Part shown: one piece after another, positions 43,967 to 60,223 of the stretch
How positions within the stretch are numbered: position 1 is the stretch's first letter
Layout of the letters: every line of letters starts with the position of its first letter
NCBI GenBank assembly: GCA_013398275.1
Contig: VZSE01006242.1
Span: 78,565-142,564 of the forward strand
Origin: Promerops cafer
Lineage: Eukaryota > Chordata > Aves > Passeriformes > Nectariniidae
Direction of reading: 5' to 3'
Length of the DNA stretch: 64,000 nucleotides
The notes under the pieces: generated by a model
What the model was told of the DNA's origin: nothing
Database searches by the model: none
The model's input: only the letters and a program-made list of their open reading frames with translations
Position numbers and translations under genes: made by a program

Positions 43967-45835
43967 TTTTGTAGTAAGATTAGGTCACGTTTCAAGGTAT
44001 TGAAATGATTTTTTAGAAGCAATGGTTGCAAAAATTAAGATATTTTGGTTTTGTGCCTTTAAATGATTTTTTAGTGTTCCATCTATTTAATTAAGAAGGG
44101 CAGAAAAACAGGAATTCTTCAGGGGAAAGCAAGAAGATATGGTCTGATATTTTAAAAGTGCTCAAAATTTTAGAAAGCTTAATGAAGTAAATAAGCAGAA
44201 AATACATTCCCTCTGTTCCCATTTATTTTCTTTATCTTCCACAATCTTGGGACCCTCCAAAGTTTCCAGGGCAGGTGTAGGAACAGTGACCAAACTTTTC
44301 CTGGTTGCCTCAGCAGTGATCCATGGCCCTGGGGATCTGTAAATCATGGACTGGGAGCAATAAAAGCTGCATGATAACTCATTTAAAAGTTACTTTGTGG
44401 AAATGATGATTGCTGAGTCTTGCAGCAATATTCCCATGAATTGTCTCTTGACTTGGATTGAGTCAATTAAAGCTACTTAATTAGTGCAGTTAGTAATCAT
44501 CTGCTAAAATTACAGACGTTCTTTTGTGCCTGGGTTTGTCTGTTTTAATAACATTTTAAAACCATTTTAAAAATTGACCCTGTGCAGATGAATTTGGTTA
44601 AGCATTTTCTTTAAGTGCTTTTGCACTAAAGGACAATTTAAAAATATTTTAATGTCTGAGACTTCTTACAGCAATATAATTCCTATTTTTCTACATTTTT
44701 ATGGCTCCTGCTTTGATTCCTTGTTACTTCTCATGGTTAAATCTTCTAAACTCTGAGACCCGCATCCCTTCTCCTTGGCTTTTTTTTGGTTTGTTTTCCC
44801 AATTAATTTATTAGTCATTCAAGGCCATCACCTTTCCTTAGGGGAAATGTCATTTAATGCACCAGACTGAACTCTTAGATTGCACTTTGGTTTTGAAATA
44901 ATCTGTTCCCTCTTGGAAGGAGTCACGGGACAAGGAAAACTGATAGACCCAAATGAAACATAAATTCTGGGAAAAAAAAGGGAGTGGAAGAAGCAGAGGC
45001 TGTAAATTCCCTCTGGAAGAGCCACGCCAAAGGGACAACAGGCTCGAGACTGCCTGGGAAATCAGTGGCAGGGACTTTGAGTTGTTGCAGGAGACACAAT
45101 CCTGTAGCAGAACTTGGGGGTTTTGGTCCCTCTTAAGCTCCAGAAACATCACAAAACGTTTCCTCACGTGGCAGGGATTCTGCTTTGTCTCCAGCTGGAA
45201 TGTTTCGATCCCGTGTGGCACCTGGACAGCCCCACGTGGGCAGTTCCTCCCTGCTTAGGAGCTGATTCCCCAGCACACAAAGCTCTGGGATGGACGTGCC
45301 TCGTGTTTACTTCTGGAGTTGGCTCTGCCATGACAAATCCCTCTCATTTTGACTTGCTCATGTTTGTCAAGCAAGCGGGAATCCAAAATATTGTGAGAAT
45401 TATTTTCAAGCCGAGCGTTTGTTTTGTCAGTATGGAAAAAAACCAGGGGAAAAGCAGAGATATTATCCTGTGACAAAACATCCCTTTGTACCTGAGAGGC
45501 ATCGATTCACAGCAGAGCCATTTGCAGCTCCTCACACGCCTCAAAAATTGTTTACAAGAACAAGAAACCACTGCCAGGCTGCTCTGTGAAATCCTGAGGA
45601 TTTTTTTTCCCTACAAAAATCATTCCATATTCAGGATGGGGTGGGTGGAAGGTGGCTTTGAACAATCTCTGTGCTCCTGCTTTGCAGGTCCTGTCAATAA
45701 AACCAGACCAGATTTATGGACTGACTGCACCACCCAGGAAAGGACTGGAATGCTCAACAGGGAGTGAGATCACCAGGAATGAGCCCAGGAACATCCAGTG
45801 CTCACAGGAGAGGACACAGAAGGTGCTCCAAAGGG
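43967..45835. other. Unannotated sequence
   Basis: No gene recognised. Frames of up to 123 codons overlap on both strands at 44850-45473 without a domain signature. Confidence 0.5.
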
Positions 45836-46112
45836 TGATAGGACACGGGGAATGGCCTTAAGATGTAGGAGGGGAGATGTTGATTGAATATTGGGAAGGA
45901 ATTGTTCCCTGGGAGGGTGGGCAGGCCCTGGCACAGGGTGCCCAGAGCAGCTGGGGCTGCCCCTGGATCCCTGGCAGTGCCCAAGGCCAGGCTGGACACT
46001 GGGGCTGGAGCAGCCTGGGACAGTGGGAGGTGTCCCTGCCATGGCAGGAGGTGGAATTGGATGATTCTAAGGCCCTTTCCAGCCCAAACCTTCTGTGATT
46101 TTGTGATTCTCT
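45836..46112 (+). mobile_element. CR1 LINE, 3' fragment with terminus
   Basis: The match runs from GTGATAGGACACGGGGAATGG through TTGAATATTGGGAAGGAATT, GTTCCCTGGGAGGGTGGGCAGG, CTGGGGCTGCCCCTGGATCCC and GTGGGAGGTGTCCCTGCCATGG to CTTCTGTGATTTTGTGATTCT. By eye it is among the best-preserved CR1 copies here, of the same type as 43703-43966. Confidence 0.93.
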
Positions 46113-47080
46113 GTCCTTCAGGGAGGAGTCTCAGTTGCCAGAGCTCCCATCGTATTTTGTGTCAATTTGTTCAAAACTGAGACCCTTAAATCTTCCACTG
46201 GGCGTGGAATTGTCTTCAGCTGGGGAGATTCTCCTCTCAGCAGCGTGGGTGGATCCAGAGTAGCCAGGCTGAAGTCAATCAGATATTTCAGATTTATTTG
46301 GTCTCAAATCCTACATCTGAATTTAAGTCCAGATTCATTGCATAAACACATCCCAAACAAAATGTGGTTTAAATGAATCCATTTGCTCTCTAGATCTATA
46401 TTCTTTGTGATTTAAGTATTTCTCAGTTTTAAATAACACAGAACCATACAGAACATGCCCCTTATGTTTCATTTGCTTTATCCCTGCACGTGCACGGCCT
46501 TGACCTTGGAGAAATTGCCAGTAAATGTTTAATAAATCCACAGGCCAGCCTGAACTGTAAGAATTGTTCCAATACACGGATCAATAGCACGTGTTGGAAC
46601 GCTGTTATTAAATAGAGAGCTGCCTCAGTAATGAAAAAACACATCAAATTTCTATGAAAAGCTATTTTTTAAAGGCAGAGTGAGCCATAGATCAAGCTTT
46701 GACAAATTCTGCTGGTGTTGAATAGATTAATTTTTTGCTATCAACCCCTGTTCCACCTCTAAGAGAGAAAAGAAAGGAATTTGTGCTACAGAGACAAAGA
46801 GATTTAAAAGGAGGTGAAGGAAGGCACAGCTCCAAACAGCAATGTTTTGATTCAGAAACTGAAACACTTGTACATCATAAATTGTAAAATGTGTTTATTT
46901 CTACTCAGTGATAATTCTTGTTTTAGGAAAAAAAGGCTTTCTTTTATATTTCTGACAATCTAGGGGAAAAAAAATCAAATCCTGCTGTCTTTTTGCAGAC
47001 AAAATTCCATTAATTTGCAATTCTGTGAAATTTCATTTCTTCACAAAAAGAAAAAAAATGGTAAAATATTGAAATTTGAA
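46113..47080. other. Unannotated AT-rich sequence
   Basis: The stretch 46490-46690 has no repeat character and could be unique conserved DNA, but nothing in it can be tested here. No gene recognised. Confidence 0.5.
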
Positions 47081-47252
47081 ATTTCAGTGCCTCTCCTGCT
47101 GCTTTGTCCCAACAGCACAGGGTTGTGGAGCCTTCAGCTTGCCCATGGATATTCCCTGGCTTTGAGGGAAAAACTGGGAGAGACTCTGGCAGAGCCCAGA
47201 GGGATCCACAAACTCTGGAGTGGGACTGAAAATGCGAAGTTTGTGTTTTTCT
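47081..47252 (-). repeat. Non-CR1 tail shared with the CR1 copy at 11 kb (copy B)
   Basis: Read on the minus strand, this follows the CR1 terminus exactly as at 11598-11773. It starts AGAAAAACACAAACTTCGCA and ends GGCACTGAAAT. Differences from copy A lie mainly in a short indel after CTGCCAGAGT and in a patch near the end. The flanks beyond GAAAT are unrelated between the two loci. Confidence 0.8.
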
Positions 47253-47765
47253 TCATAGAATCGTGAATGGTCTGGGTGGGAAGGGACCTTAAAGGTCATC
47301 TCCTTTTGCCCCCTGCCATGGCAGGGACACCTTCCACTGTCCCAGGCTGCTCCCAGCCCCATTCCAGCCTGGCCTTGGGCACTGCCAGGGATCCAGGGGC
47401 AGCCCCAGCTGCTCTGGGCACCCTGTGCCAGGGCCTGCCCACCCTGCCAGGGAACAATTCCTTCCCAAATCCCACCCATTCCTGCCCCTGGACATGGGAA
47501 GCCATTCCCTGTGTCCTGTCCCTCCAGCCCTTCTCCAAAGTCTCTCTCCATCTTTCCTGCAGCTCCTCCAGGCCACCACGAGGTCACCCCAAAGCTTCTC
47601 CTGTCCGGGTGAACAACCCCAGCTCTGCCAGCCTTTCCTCCCAGCAGAGCTGCTCCATCCCTCTGCTCATCCTGGTGCCTCCTCTGGACTCTCTCCAGCA
47701 GCTCCACGTCCTCCCTGTGCTGGGCACCCCTGAACCTGGAGCCACCTCTGCAGGTGGGGGGCTCA
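47253..47765 (-). mobile_element. CR1 LINE, longest copy in the window (copy B of the tailed pair)
   Basis: About 510 bp of CR1 3' region in reverse. On the minus strand it begins near CCACCTGCAGAGGTGGCTCC and continues with GGTTCAGGGGTGCCCAGCAC, GGACGTGGAGCTGCTGGAGAG and GAGTCCAGAGGAGGCACCAGG. It ends at CACGATTCTATGA. The 229-codon minus-strand frame (47084-47773) is a chance reading through this element and its tail; it has no reverse transcriptase or other CR1 protein motif. Confidence 0.93.
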
Positions 47766-50303
47766 AAAATCAATTATCCAGTTTTATCAATGATCAAAAG
47801 CATTCTGAAGTTTGACTGTCCTGGGTGGTGCCTTGCTGCCCACTTGGCAGAAGAAAAAGAAGAGTGTTTGAGATGCAAACCCGTAAAACGCTGCGTGTTC
47901 CCAGTCCTGCTGGGAGTGATGTCACACCACAGGACAATACATTCCAAATGACACCTGATATCAAATTATTCATCCTCTTCTGCATGATCCCATTGTCAGT
48001 GACCTCAGTCAGCTTTGGCTGCTCTTTTGTGCTGCCTCCCTGCTCTGTCACCCTGACACTTCCCAAGTGTCCCCGGCAAGTAGGGCAGCACCAAATGTTC
48101 TCTGTGAGGCAATTTCACTCAACAGGTGAAATAATCAGCATTTTTCCAGTAGTTTCGTGTCGTGTCCACCTCCACTGTGAGATCAGTTAAAATTCCTCCT
48201 GTCCTGCTGTCCATCAGCTGTGGAAAATGGAATTCTCTTTGTGCCTCTCTTTTGAAAATTTGGCCATCACTCAACGGGTTTCCATAGCAAACCCAACCTC
48301 AGAAGTCCCCAAAGTGCACCAGCTAAGCACATGTAGCCAAAATATCTCCCAAAATGTGAAATATGATGCTAAGATTGTGTCAACAAATCCAGGACAGAGG
48401 ATAACTCTTCCTATAGAGTAACTGTATTATATAAGCAGCCATGAAAACCTTGGAAACACAAGATATTTGAAGTCTCATTTGATAGAGATGATTTGTGCTA
48501 AAGTGATTTCTCCCAAAAAAATGTGGTTCTAATTTGCCAACTGTGATTTGAAAGAAGAAAAATATATATTGATTTTTTCTGTCTTTTTGGGGTTTTTTTT
48601 TTGGCCCTCGTAGGAAGGATTTTACTCCAGAGTAGGGAAGGGGACAGAGAATAAAATACTCAATTCTTCTCCCACAGTTCACTGAAATTCCCTGTAAGAA
48701 GAGATGTTCCATTGTGACATTCCCTGTAAGAAGAGATGTTCCATTCCATAGATGTGCCATCCCCATATGGCTTATTTTTAAGCCCTGTATTATATTGTAG
48801 GCTGTGAACTGTCTTTTGATAAACACTAAATTTAAGAGGAATTTAGCAAATTTTGGCAAGGTGTCCTCAAATCTGACTCCTCCCTTCAGGACTTTGAGGC
48901 TTTATTTGAATTAATAAAGGTGTTAATTTACAACACAATGAAAATATTTGACAAAAAACCCCCAAAACATTGAATAATGCTTTTCCTTAACATCTTTTTC
49001 TTGTATTTTCCAACAGCTGGAGATGGAAACACTTTTGGAGTGGTGATTCCCAAATTTTGCTGCATGAATCCATGAAAAATTAAAAGTCTGAATGTTTCTC
49101 ACAGGTTTTGTGATTCTCACTGGAGTCAAAAGAAGTGACATAACTAAAAGTGAGTATTTTCCTTCGTGGGACGTGGGAATACAGTTTCTAAGCCAGATTT
49201 TTTTTGGAAACTGTTGTGATCTGAAGTTGTTCAGGGCACAGTGATGCCGAGTTTTGTCCTTGTAATCCGTTTTTTAAATGACACAACTTTAGAGCCCCGT
49301 GAGCTTCCCGTTGTCACTGAGTCCAAGGAAGAGGTGAAAAAGCTGGACAGGGATGAACAGGGAAGGATTCATGGACCAGGAAGCCCATGGGAAGTCTCTG
49401 GATGTTTTATTCCAAGGCCTTAATGCTCATTCTGTACCTTCTCACAAACGTGGTGTCCACCACTCTGTGGTGTTTTCTTTGTATTTATGTATTAATGAGA
49501 GGGAATTAATATTTACTACTTTTTTGGACTGTAACTTACGATATTTTTGTTTCTTCCCATCCTTTTCTACTGTTCTCTGTGGAAGCCAGTGCTAAAACCA
49601 AACAAACTTTGCATCTCTTCCTCAGAAATTCTCTTTAAAGTTTGATTGCTCTTCCCCAGACTATGCCTGTTAATCCAGTGACACAAACACTTCATTGTTC
49701 TCCGTGGATGTTGAAGTTTAAGTTTAAAAGCAGTGGTTCTGTTTGAAATCAAATATTTCTATTTTCAATCTAAGTCAAAAAGTATTTTTCTGCTATTCAA
49801 AGTCTAAAGAAAAATCCTCTTTACGGTGTTTTGCAGATGCCACTGCAGCCAGAATCACTCCTTAATTTTGCTGTTGCAAACTCTCCACCTTTCTCTGCTA
49901 CAGCACAGGTAAACACAGGCTGAGGGGCTGTCTCCCTGCCATTTTCTCATGGTATTTTTTCCCTCTGTTTGGATTCCATGATATGATATATGAAGTGAAA
50001 TCAATAATTCCCACTTTTTGGGTTAAGAGCACAGCTGAATAAATAATTCATAAGTCATTGGATCAATGTGATTTCAGAGAACATCTACCAGCAGAGACCA
50101 GTTTTCTCAGATACCCCCATTATTTGAAATTATCTGACAATTGTCTGGGGTAAATTTTTAAGTCCTTGTATTGACCAGCACTAATTTGAAATAAGCACTT
50201 GCTATTTGTGCTCTGCTACTTCTTTGTGACCTGCCAGCTCTGAGTCACCTTGTGCTGCCTGACTGGATCAGCAGCAAATCCTTGATGAAAAAGCCTTAAA
50301 AAA
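47766..50303. other. Unannotated sequence
   Basis: Frames at 47825-48190 (plus) and 48380-48859 (minus, 159 codons) have no recognised domain. A 32-bp-period duplication at 48687-48745 is listed separately. Confidence 0.5.
48687..48745. repeat. Tandem duplication, period 32 bp
   Basis: A 27-bp segment, ATTCCCTGTAAGAAGAGATG followed by TTCCATT, occurs perfectly at 48687-48713 and 48719-48745, separated by GTGAC. Exact identity implies a recent event. Confidence 0.92.
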
Positions 50304-50440
50304 ATAGAATTCCAGACTGGTTTGGGTTGGAAGGGACGTTAAAACCCATCCAGTTCCACCCCTGCCATGGGCAGGGACACCTTCAATGGACCAGGCTGCT
50401 CCAACCTGGACACTTCCAGGGATGGGACAACCACAACCTC
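50304..50440 (-). mobile_element. CR1 LINE, 3' fragment
   Basis: The plus strand reads AGAATTCCAGACTGGTTTGG, GTTGGAAGGGACGTTAAAACC, CCACCCCTGCCATGGGCAGGGACACC, CCAGGCTGCTCCAACCTGG and ACACTTCCAGGGATGGG. The CCCAATGTCC part between TCCAA and CCTGG is deleted. Confidence 0.9.
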
Positions 50441-54652
<4,212 letters not shown>

Positions 54653-55110
54653 GAGGGTGACAGGGCCATGATGGGGATGGGGCCGTGCCAGGGATGGAGC
54701 TGTGACAGTGGTGGAGCCGTGTCAAAGCTGGAGGTCTGTTGGGGAATGGGGCCATGGCAGGGATGGGGCTGTGTGGAGGTTGGAGCCATGATGGGGATGG
54801 AGTCTTGTTGGGAATGGAGCCATGTGAATGATGGAGCAGTGACAACAGTGGAGCTGTGACAAGGATGGAGCCATGTCAGGGATGGAGCCATGTCAGGGAT
54901 GGAGCTGTGCTGGAGAAGGAGCCATGTCAGGGATGGAGCCATGTCAGGGATGGAGCCATGTCAGGGATGGAGCTGTGTTGGAGAAGGAGCCATTTCAGGG
55001 GCCATGTCAGGGTTAGAGCCATGTGAGGGATGGAGCTGTGACAGTGGTGGAGCCATGTCAAGGATGGACCTCTTTTGGGAATGGGGCCATGACAGGGATG
55101 GAGCAGTGAC
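54653..55110 (+). repeat. Degenerate 18-bp minisatellite
   Basis: The core unit is GGAGCCATGTCAGGGATG. It is seen in near-perfect tandem runs at about 54868-54905 and 54917-54975, with variants GGAGCTGTGACAGTGGTG and GGGGCCATGACAGGGATG elsewhere. The 18-bp period equals three hexamers of the adjoining array. Copies become more diverged toward the right edge. Confidence 0.9.
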
Positions 55111-57299
55111 AGGGCCAGTGTCACACTGTGCTCTCAGAGCTGGCTCTGCACGAGCAGTGCAGTTCCATGGCTCTGGAGAAGGTCAACCACGCCCAGGACC
55201 TGCTGCCCAAGGCACCTCCTCACCCCTTGGGAACTCAGCCTCATCCAGAGCCAGGGTGACCAGGGAAGGTCGAGCTGGTCTTAGGCAGGACATTGGTATC
55301 ATTTAGTGTTTGTAGATGGTTGAAGCCTTGTCCTTCCACCCTGTGAAATGTTCTCCTCCACCTTAGAAAAGAGATTTTTAGGACTGGAATGTTTGATCTT
55401 CCATATGGATCTATGGAATCGTGGCCACCATAATGTTTTGGAGAAGTCATTGAAGAACGGTGCTGAATGTTCCTTTTCCATCTCGTTATTCCTTCCTTTT
55501 TAAGTGTTTGTTATCTTCAGAGTGGATGAAATCTTTGGAGAAGATCAGCACAAGGAGGAGTTTGTTATCACCCTCTAACCCTGTGCAAACTCCTCCATTG
55601 TGAACAAAGCCACCTTGCCTTTGATGTCTGTGGGAGTCTGGGGGAAACAGGAGTGGGTGAGACACTGGAGCAGAGCTGCTCCCTTTGGAAGTGTGAATCC
55701 ATCAAACAGAACCTTTGGACAGGGTTTTAAATGCTGAAAACAAAGCACACATTGCTTTGTGGAGTTAATTTGGGGAGTTCTCAGATCCTTGATGGGCGAA
55801 CAGAAATCCAGGCTTGGAATATTACTGTGGAGGTGCTTCACTTTTACACCCCCCACAGTGGATGATTCTTGTCACAAAATTCCACATCCCAGATGTCTGA
55901 TAAAAGCAGGGACGCTGTGAGTGCCCACAGATGAGGCAGCTCCAAAATGCTTTTTTCTTGTGAAGTAGTTTGAGACTTTTTTGCAAATATTGTATCTTGG
56001 AATCATGATTAAATTATAGTCTGATCACAGACGGAACACGAGGATGTAGGTGAAATAACCTATGGATAATGCAAGGATACTCATCCAGGTGCCTTGCATA
56101 GGTCTGGCTGTGCCATCTCTGGAATTTAATTTGAAATCTTAACTTTACCTAGAATTTTTTACAGTAATGTTAACTGTTACTGTAAGCACAAATTAATTTC
56201 ACCGAGAGAAAGAAGTTTGGCTTCTCTATTTATTTCCTTTTATCTAATGCAAAGTATTTTTTGAAATAATCTTAGAAATTCCTTGTGTGAAGTAGCTCCT
56301 GGCAAAGATAAAACAAAGGTGCAGTTCTGTTACAATTAACAAGCAGAGAAATGCTTTATGTGTTTAAAAATTGATTAATGAATATATTTTATTTTATTTT
56401 AAATGTCTCTAACTATGAGGGGAAATAATGGAACAGAATGACACTTTTTTCTTTATATTAAGTCAAAACTTATATTAAGTATTAAAGATTAATTTTCACA
56501 TGGAACTGGCTTTAAAATGATGTTTTTAATTCCTTGAGTTTAATTGTTGCTCTATGACTATTTGAATTTAATCTCTGCTGGAGAGGCCGAGGTCCAGGGC
56601 AGCAGTGATACAGCTGAGGTGACCTTGAAAGAGAGGGAAAAGCCAGCACAGAAGCTTTAAATCCTTTCACAAGTTCAGACACATTTGCAAATAATTATTT
56701 TCAGCATCTTCCTGCTGCATCCAAATGTGTCAGATCAACCTCTTCTCAGTTTGTGTGGAATCACATCATTCCTGCTCTGAGGTGAAGCCTCATTAGCCTT
56801 CACAAAACAATATCAACAAGAAATGTCTGGTATGATGGGACTGGAGAGGTGTAAAACTGCTGGTGGAAACACAGACACCTGACAAGCCATTAATGAGATC
56901 ATTGAAAACAGGCGAAAATTCAATTTCATCTGAAAATACGAGACTTGTAAAATGCTGAAAAATACATCAAAAAGCTGTTGCATAGCTAAAAATGCTCAGG
57001 GAGTTTTGCATCCTAATGTGGGGCATTGACTGACACGCAATTGAAGGGAAAATATCAATATTAAATCAAATGGAGTGGCAGGCTGTAACTTCTGCCATCC
57101 GTGGGAATATTTCATGTGGGAATTGTACAAGTATTTCAGTGGAGGTGCACAAAAATCCCCTTAGGGAGACAGAGGTGCAGAGGCTGCAGGTTTGCTCATG
57201 CCCAAAGCTACAGCAAGAGTGAAAATGCAGCCTTGGCAAAGATATTCCTCAATGGATTTTGTCAGGGAATTTTATTTTTGGAAATATTGCTGAAAGCGT
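55111..57299. other. Unannotated sequence
   Basis: No gene recognised. The first 150 bp are moderately GC-rich; the remainder is AT-rich, especially 56100-56560. Confidence 0.5.
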
Positions 57300-57418
57300 T
57301 CGAGGCCAGGTTGGACGGGGCTTGGAGCAACCTGGTCTGTGGAAGGTCCCATGGCAGGGGTGGAACTGGGTGGGCTTTAATTTCCTTCAAACCCAAACCA
57401 TTCTGGGATTTATGATGA
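57300..57418 (+). mobile_element. CR1 LINE, 3'-end fragment
   Basis: The plus strand reads CGAGGCCAGGTTGGACGGGG, CTTGGAGCAACCTGGTCTGTGG, AAGGTCCCATGGCAGGGGTGG, AACTGGGTGGGCTTTAATTTCC and CAAACCCAAACCATTCTGGGATT. About 120 bp are retained. It lies tail to tail with the CR1 at 57518. Confidence 0.92.
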
Positions 57419-57517
57419 GATTTTATGAAGTTCTTAGGAAATTTATCAGGTTTAAATGGTCTGGAGTGTGACAAAGGGATCTCTAATGCAAAAGCTTTAG
57501 ATTAATGAATTTCTCCT

Positions 57518-57590
57518 ACAGAATCATGGAAAAATTTGGGTTTGAAGAGACCTTAAAGCTCATCTGATTCCAGCCCTGTGCCGTGGGTGA
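57518..57590 (-). mobile_element. CR1 LINE, 3'-end fragment
   Basis: The plus strand reads ACAGAATCATGGAAAAATTT, GGGTTTGAAGAGACCTTAAAGCTCATC, TGATTCCAGCCCTGTGCCGTGGG. It is of a different subtype from the copy 100 bp to its left. Confidence 0.85.
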
Positions 57591-59433
57591 TTGATGGTGC
57601 TCAGTGTGGGATTCCAGCTGGGTGGGAGGTGGGAATCAGCTCCTGAGCAGCTCATTCCCATCCCAAGGGACAGTGCTCAGGCTCTGGATCCACCAGTCCT
57701 GTTCATGCCCACCTTGTCCGTAATCTCTTGGCAGACTCCTGCAGCTGATCTTCCCATTGATTTTGGCTTAGGAACACCTGGAGCTGTTCAATCCCTAATA
57801 CAATCTGAGGAGCTCAGTTTTCGAGCCATTTAACTCATTTGGAGGCAGAGCTTTTTCAGTTTCTGAGGAGCAATCAAAGACCTCTGCTCCTTCCTGGGTA
57901 AAGGCGTCGGGCGGACGAGTGGAAACTGAGCCAAAATCCATCCAACCACTCTGAGCTCCAGCCCTTCAACTGGAATCTTTTGGGCATCTGCCTGGCTTTT
58001 TTTCCTCCTTTTCCTTCTCTTCTGGTTTATTTTAACTTTGGAGGAAAAAATCCGTCTCTCTTCCTAAGCTTGTGTTTCAGGACACTGCCATAATCAATAC
58101 TGAATTACAAATCCCGATGGATCTGGGTTGGAAGGAATGCCAAACTTTCTGATTGCCTTTCCCACTGTTTTTCTGGTTTCCCCTTCTGTTATTGTCTCCA
58201 CCCTCCTCCAGATCCAGATATTTTGTCCAGGACTCCTGGCAGATTTGCTGAAGAGAAGCCAAGGTGAGACAAAGCAATAGGTGCAAGTTTTGGGGGATTG
58301 GGTGTGCAGATGGGGTCACCCTCCTGTATCCCGTGCCAGATGCTCTGGAATCCTGCTCAGTTCTTCAGGAAAGGCAGAAATTACCAAACAACAAAGGCAG
58401 GGAAAAAAAATCAAGAGACTTCTGTCTGGGTAGAAATCATTACTAGGATGGGGAGAATGCTGAGGTATGGAAATGGAAAAAACACGGGGAGAGTTCACAT
58501 TTCCAGATATTTATTTACCTTTATTTATGTTATTTACCTTTAAATAATGCCAATATTTTAGTAAAAAGAATGTTTTATTTAATTGTGAGTCCCTTGAAGA
58601 AAGTCTCTAATATTCCCATGCATAACTGATAAGCCTAAATCTCTGTCAGATAATGTCTCACTTTTCTATTTATTTAAATGATGAAAGATGGATGGTTTAA
58701 TGACTAAGATGATTTAATGACTTTTTCTTTTACGTTTTCTTAACCAGGATGACATTTAGACAAGGGAAAGAAAAAAAAAGTCAGACCAGCCATCAATAAA
58801 TGGTTTTATTGTTAAATTTTAATGTTATTTTTAAGCAAATAATGAATTACTTTGACTAATAACTGCAGAGCCAGACATGATTCATTCCATAATTAGCTTG
58901 ACAGTCACCATCAATCCTGTAGTTTTGCTCAGCTGATTATAAAATCTTGTCTCCTATTCCCACACAACATCTTCCCAAGTTACATCCCATGAAAACAGGA
59001 GGTTCCTGAGGAATATCTAAGCAAATCTTTGGCAATTACAGCTCTCCAGCCACTGGGGGTGAGCACCCAGCCCTGAGACTGAGCCTGAAGCCAAAACGTG
59101 GGGAATATTGAGAATATTGACAGCCTGGGAGAGCTTTCAGCCTGGATCAGGGCTGTTTTTGTAGGAGAGTTAAACCTGGAAGCTTCAGATGGAAATCAAT
59201 GTCTCCCAGGGAACCGAGCCCAGCCAAAGCACCTGCAGTGGTTGAGCACAGGGCAGCAGCTGTGGGGGTCTGAGGTGACATCACACAACCTTTAATCACA
59301 GGTCTGAGGAGAAGGAATTACCTGGGATGAGAAGCTTTGACATGTTCTAGGTCAGATGGGTGGGAGATTCCTCCAATGAAGAGTCCAAATGAAGAAGCTT
59401 TGCGACCTTTCAGCAAAACAGCTCAGTACTGGC
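57591..59433. other. Unannotated sequence
   Basis: A short TTTATTTACC-type imperfect repeat lies near 58508-58545. No gene or clear repeat family recognised. Confidence 0.5.
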
Positions 59434-59662
59434 TAGACAAGAGAAGATGGCCCCAGGCTGTGCCAGGGGAGGTTCAGGCTGGAGATCAGGAAGGATTTAT
59501 TCATGGAAAGGGTGGTCAGGCATTGGAAGGGAGGTTGAAGTCTCCATCCCTGGAGGTGTCCAAGGAATGCCTGGATGTGGCACTCAGTGCTCTGGGAGCA
59601 GTCACAGGTTGGACTCGATGATCCTGGAGGACTTTTCCAACCTAAATAATTCTATAATTCCA
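59434..59662 (+). mobile_element. CR1 LINE, 3' fragment with terminus
   Basis: The match covers CTAGACAAGAGAAGATGGCC, CCAGGCTGTGCCAGGGGAGGTTCAGG, ATCAGGAAGGATTTATTCATGG, AAAGGGTGGTCAGGCATTGGAA, TCCATCCCTGGAGGTGTCCAAGG, GGTTGGACTCGATGATCCTGGAGG and CTAAATAATTCTATAATTCC. It is of the older CR1 type shared with 15 kb and 33 kb, well preserved. Confidence 0.93.
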
Positions 59663-60223
59663 TACCCAGCAATAGTGTCAAAGCTGTGAGAAGATGTGGG
59701 GATTTGTGCATTTGGGAAAATCGTTGCGACTCTTTCATTAATTTACTTTTATTTTATGAAAATGCACCCACATCCACTGAGCTGCTGCAACTCCTGTAGA
59801 TAAAATGCATTATCTCCCTTTGCTCATACTCCCAGGGAGAAATCCTTGGAACCTTCCTGGATTTCCCACAGTAGCTTGCAAGGTGTTCATCCCACAGATG
59901 TGTCAGAGATTAAACATCTATTTTCCAATTAAAAAAAAAAAAAAAGAGTACAAACATATTGGTGAGTGTAAATAGCATTTAACACCTGAATTTGGCAGCG
60001 GTGCTGCTGTTGGGAAACCAACTCTCGCTGCTCCCTCTGCAAGAAGAAACTCCTCTTGTAACAAGTGGTTCACAATCCTCACAGTGTTTTTGTTCTGCAC
60101 GTCACACTCGTGCTTGTTGACAGCTTTAGAGAGCGTTGTGGAAGCAATAATTGGCCTGGAAATACACCTGGCAGGCTTGCCCAGGAAGGAGCAGGAATTG
60201 CACTGCCTGAGTGCTGGATCTAG
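59663..60223. other. Unannotated sequence
   Basis: An A run lies at about 59930-59945. No gene or repeat family recognised. Confidence 0.5.

Noticed and set aside
47084..47773. 229-codon minus-strand open frame as a gene
   Set aside because: Same reason: it reads through CR1 copy B and the shared tail. Similar ends to the 11-kb frame reflect shared repeat DNA, not a protein family.
48380..48859. 159-codon minus-strand frame
   Set aside because: No domain recognised. It includes the tandem duplication at 48687-48745 and a poly-Phe run from a T/A homopolymer.
58108..58140. GGATCTGGGTTGGAAGGAAT as a CR1 end
   Set aside because: Resemblance covers about 20 bases with no adjoining CR1 sequence.
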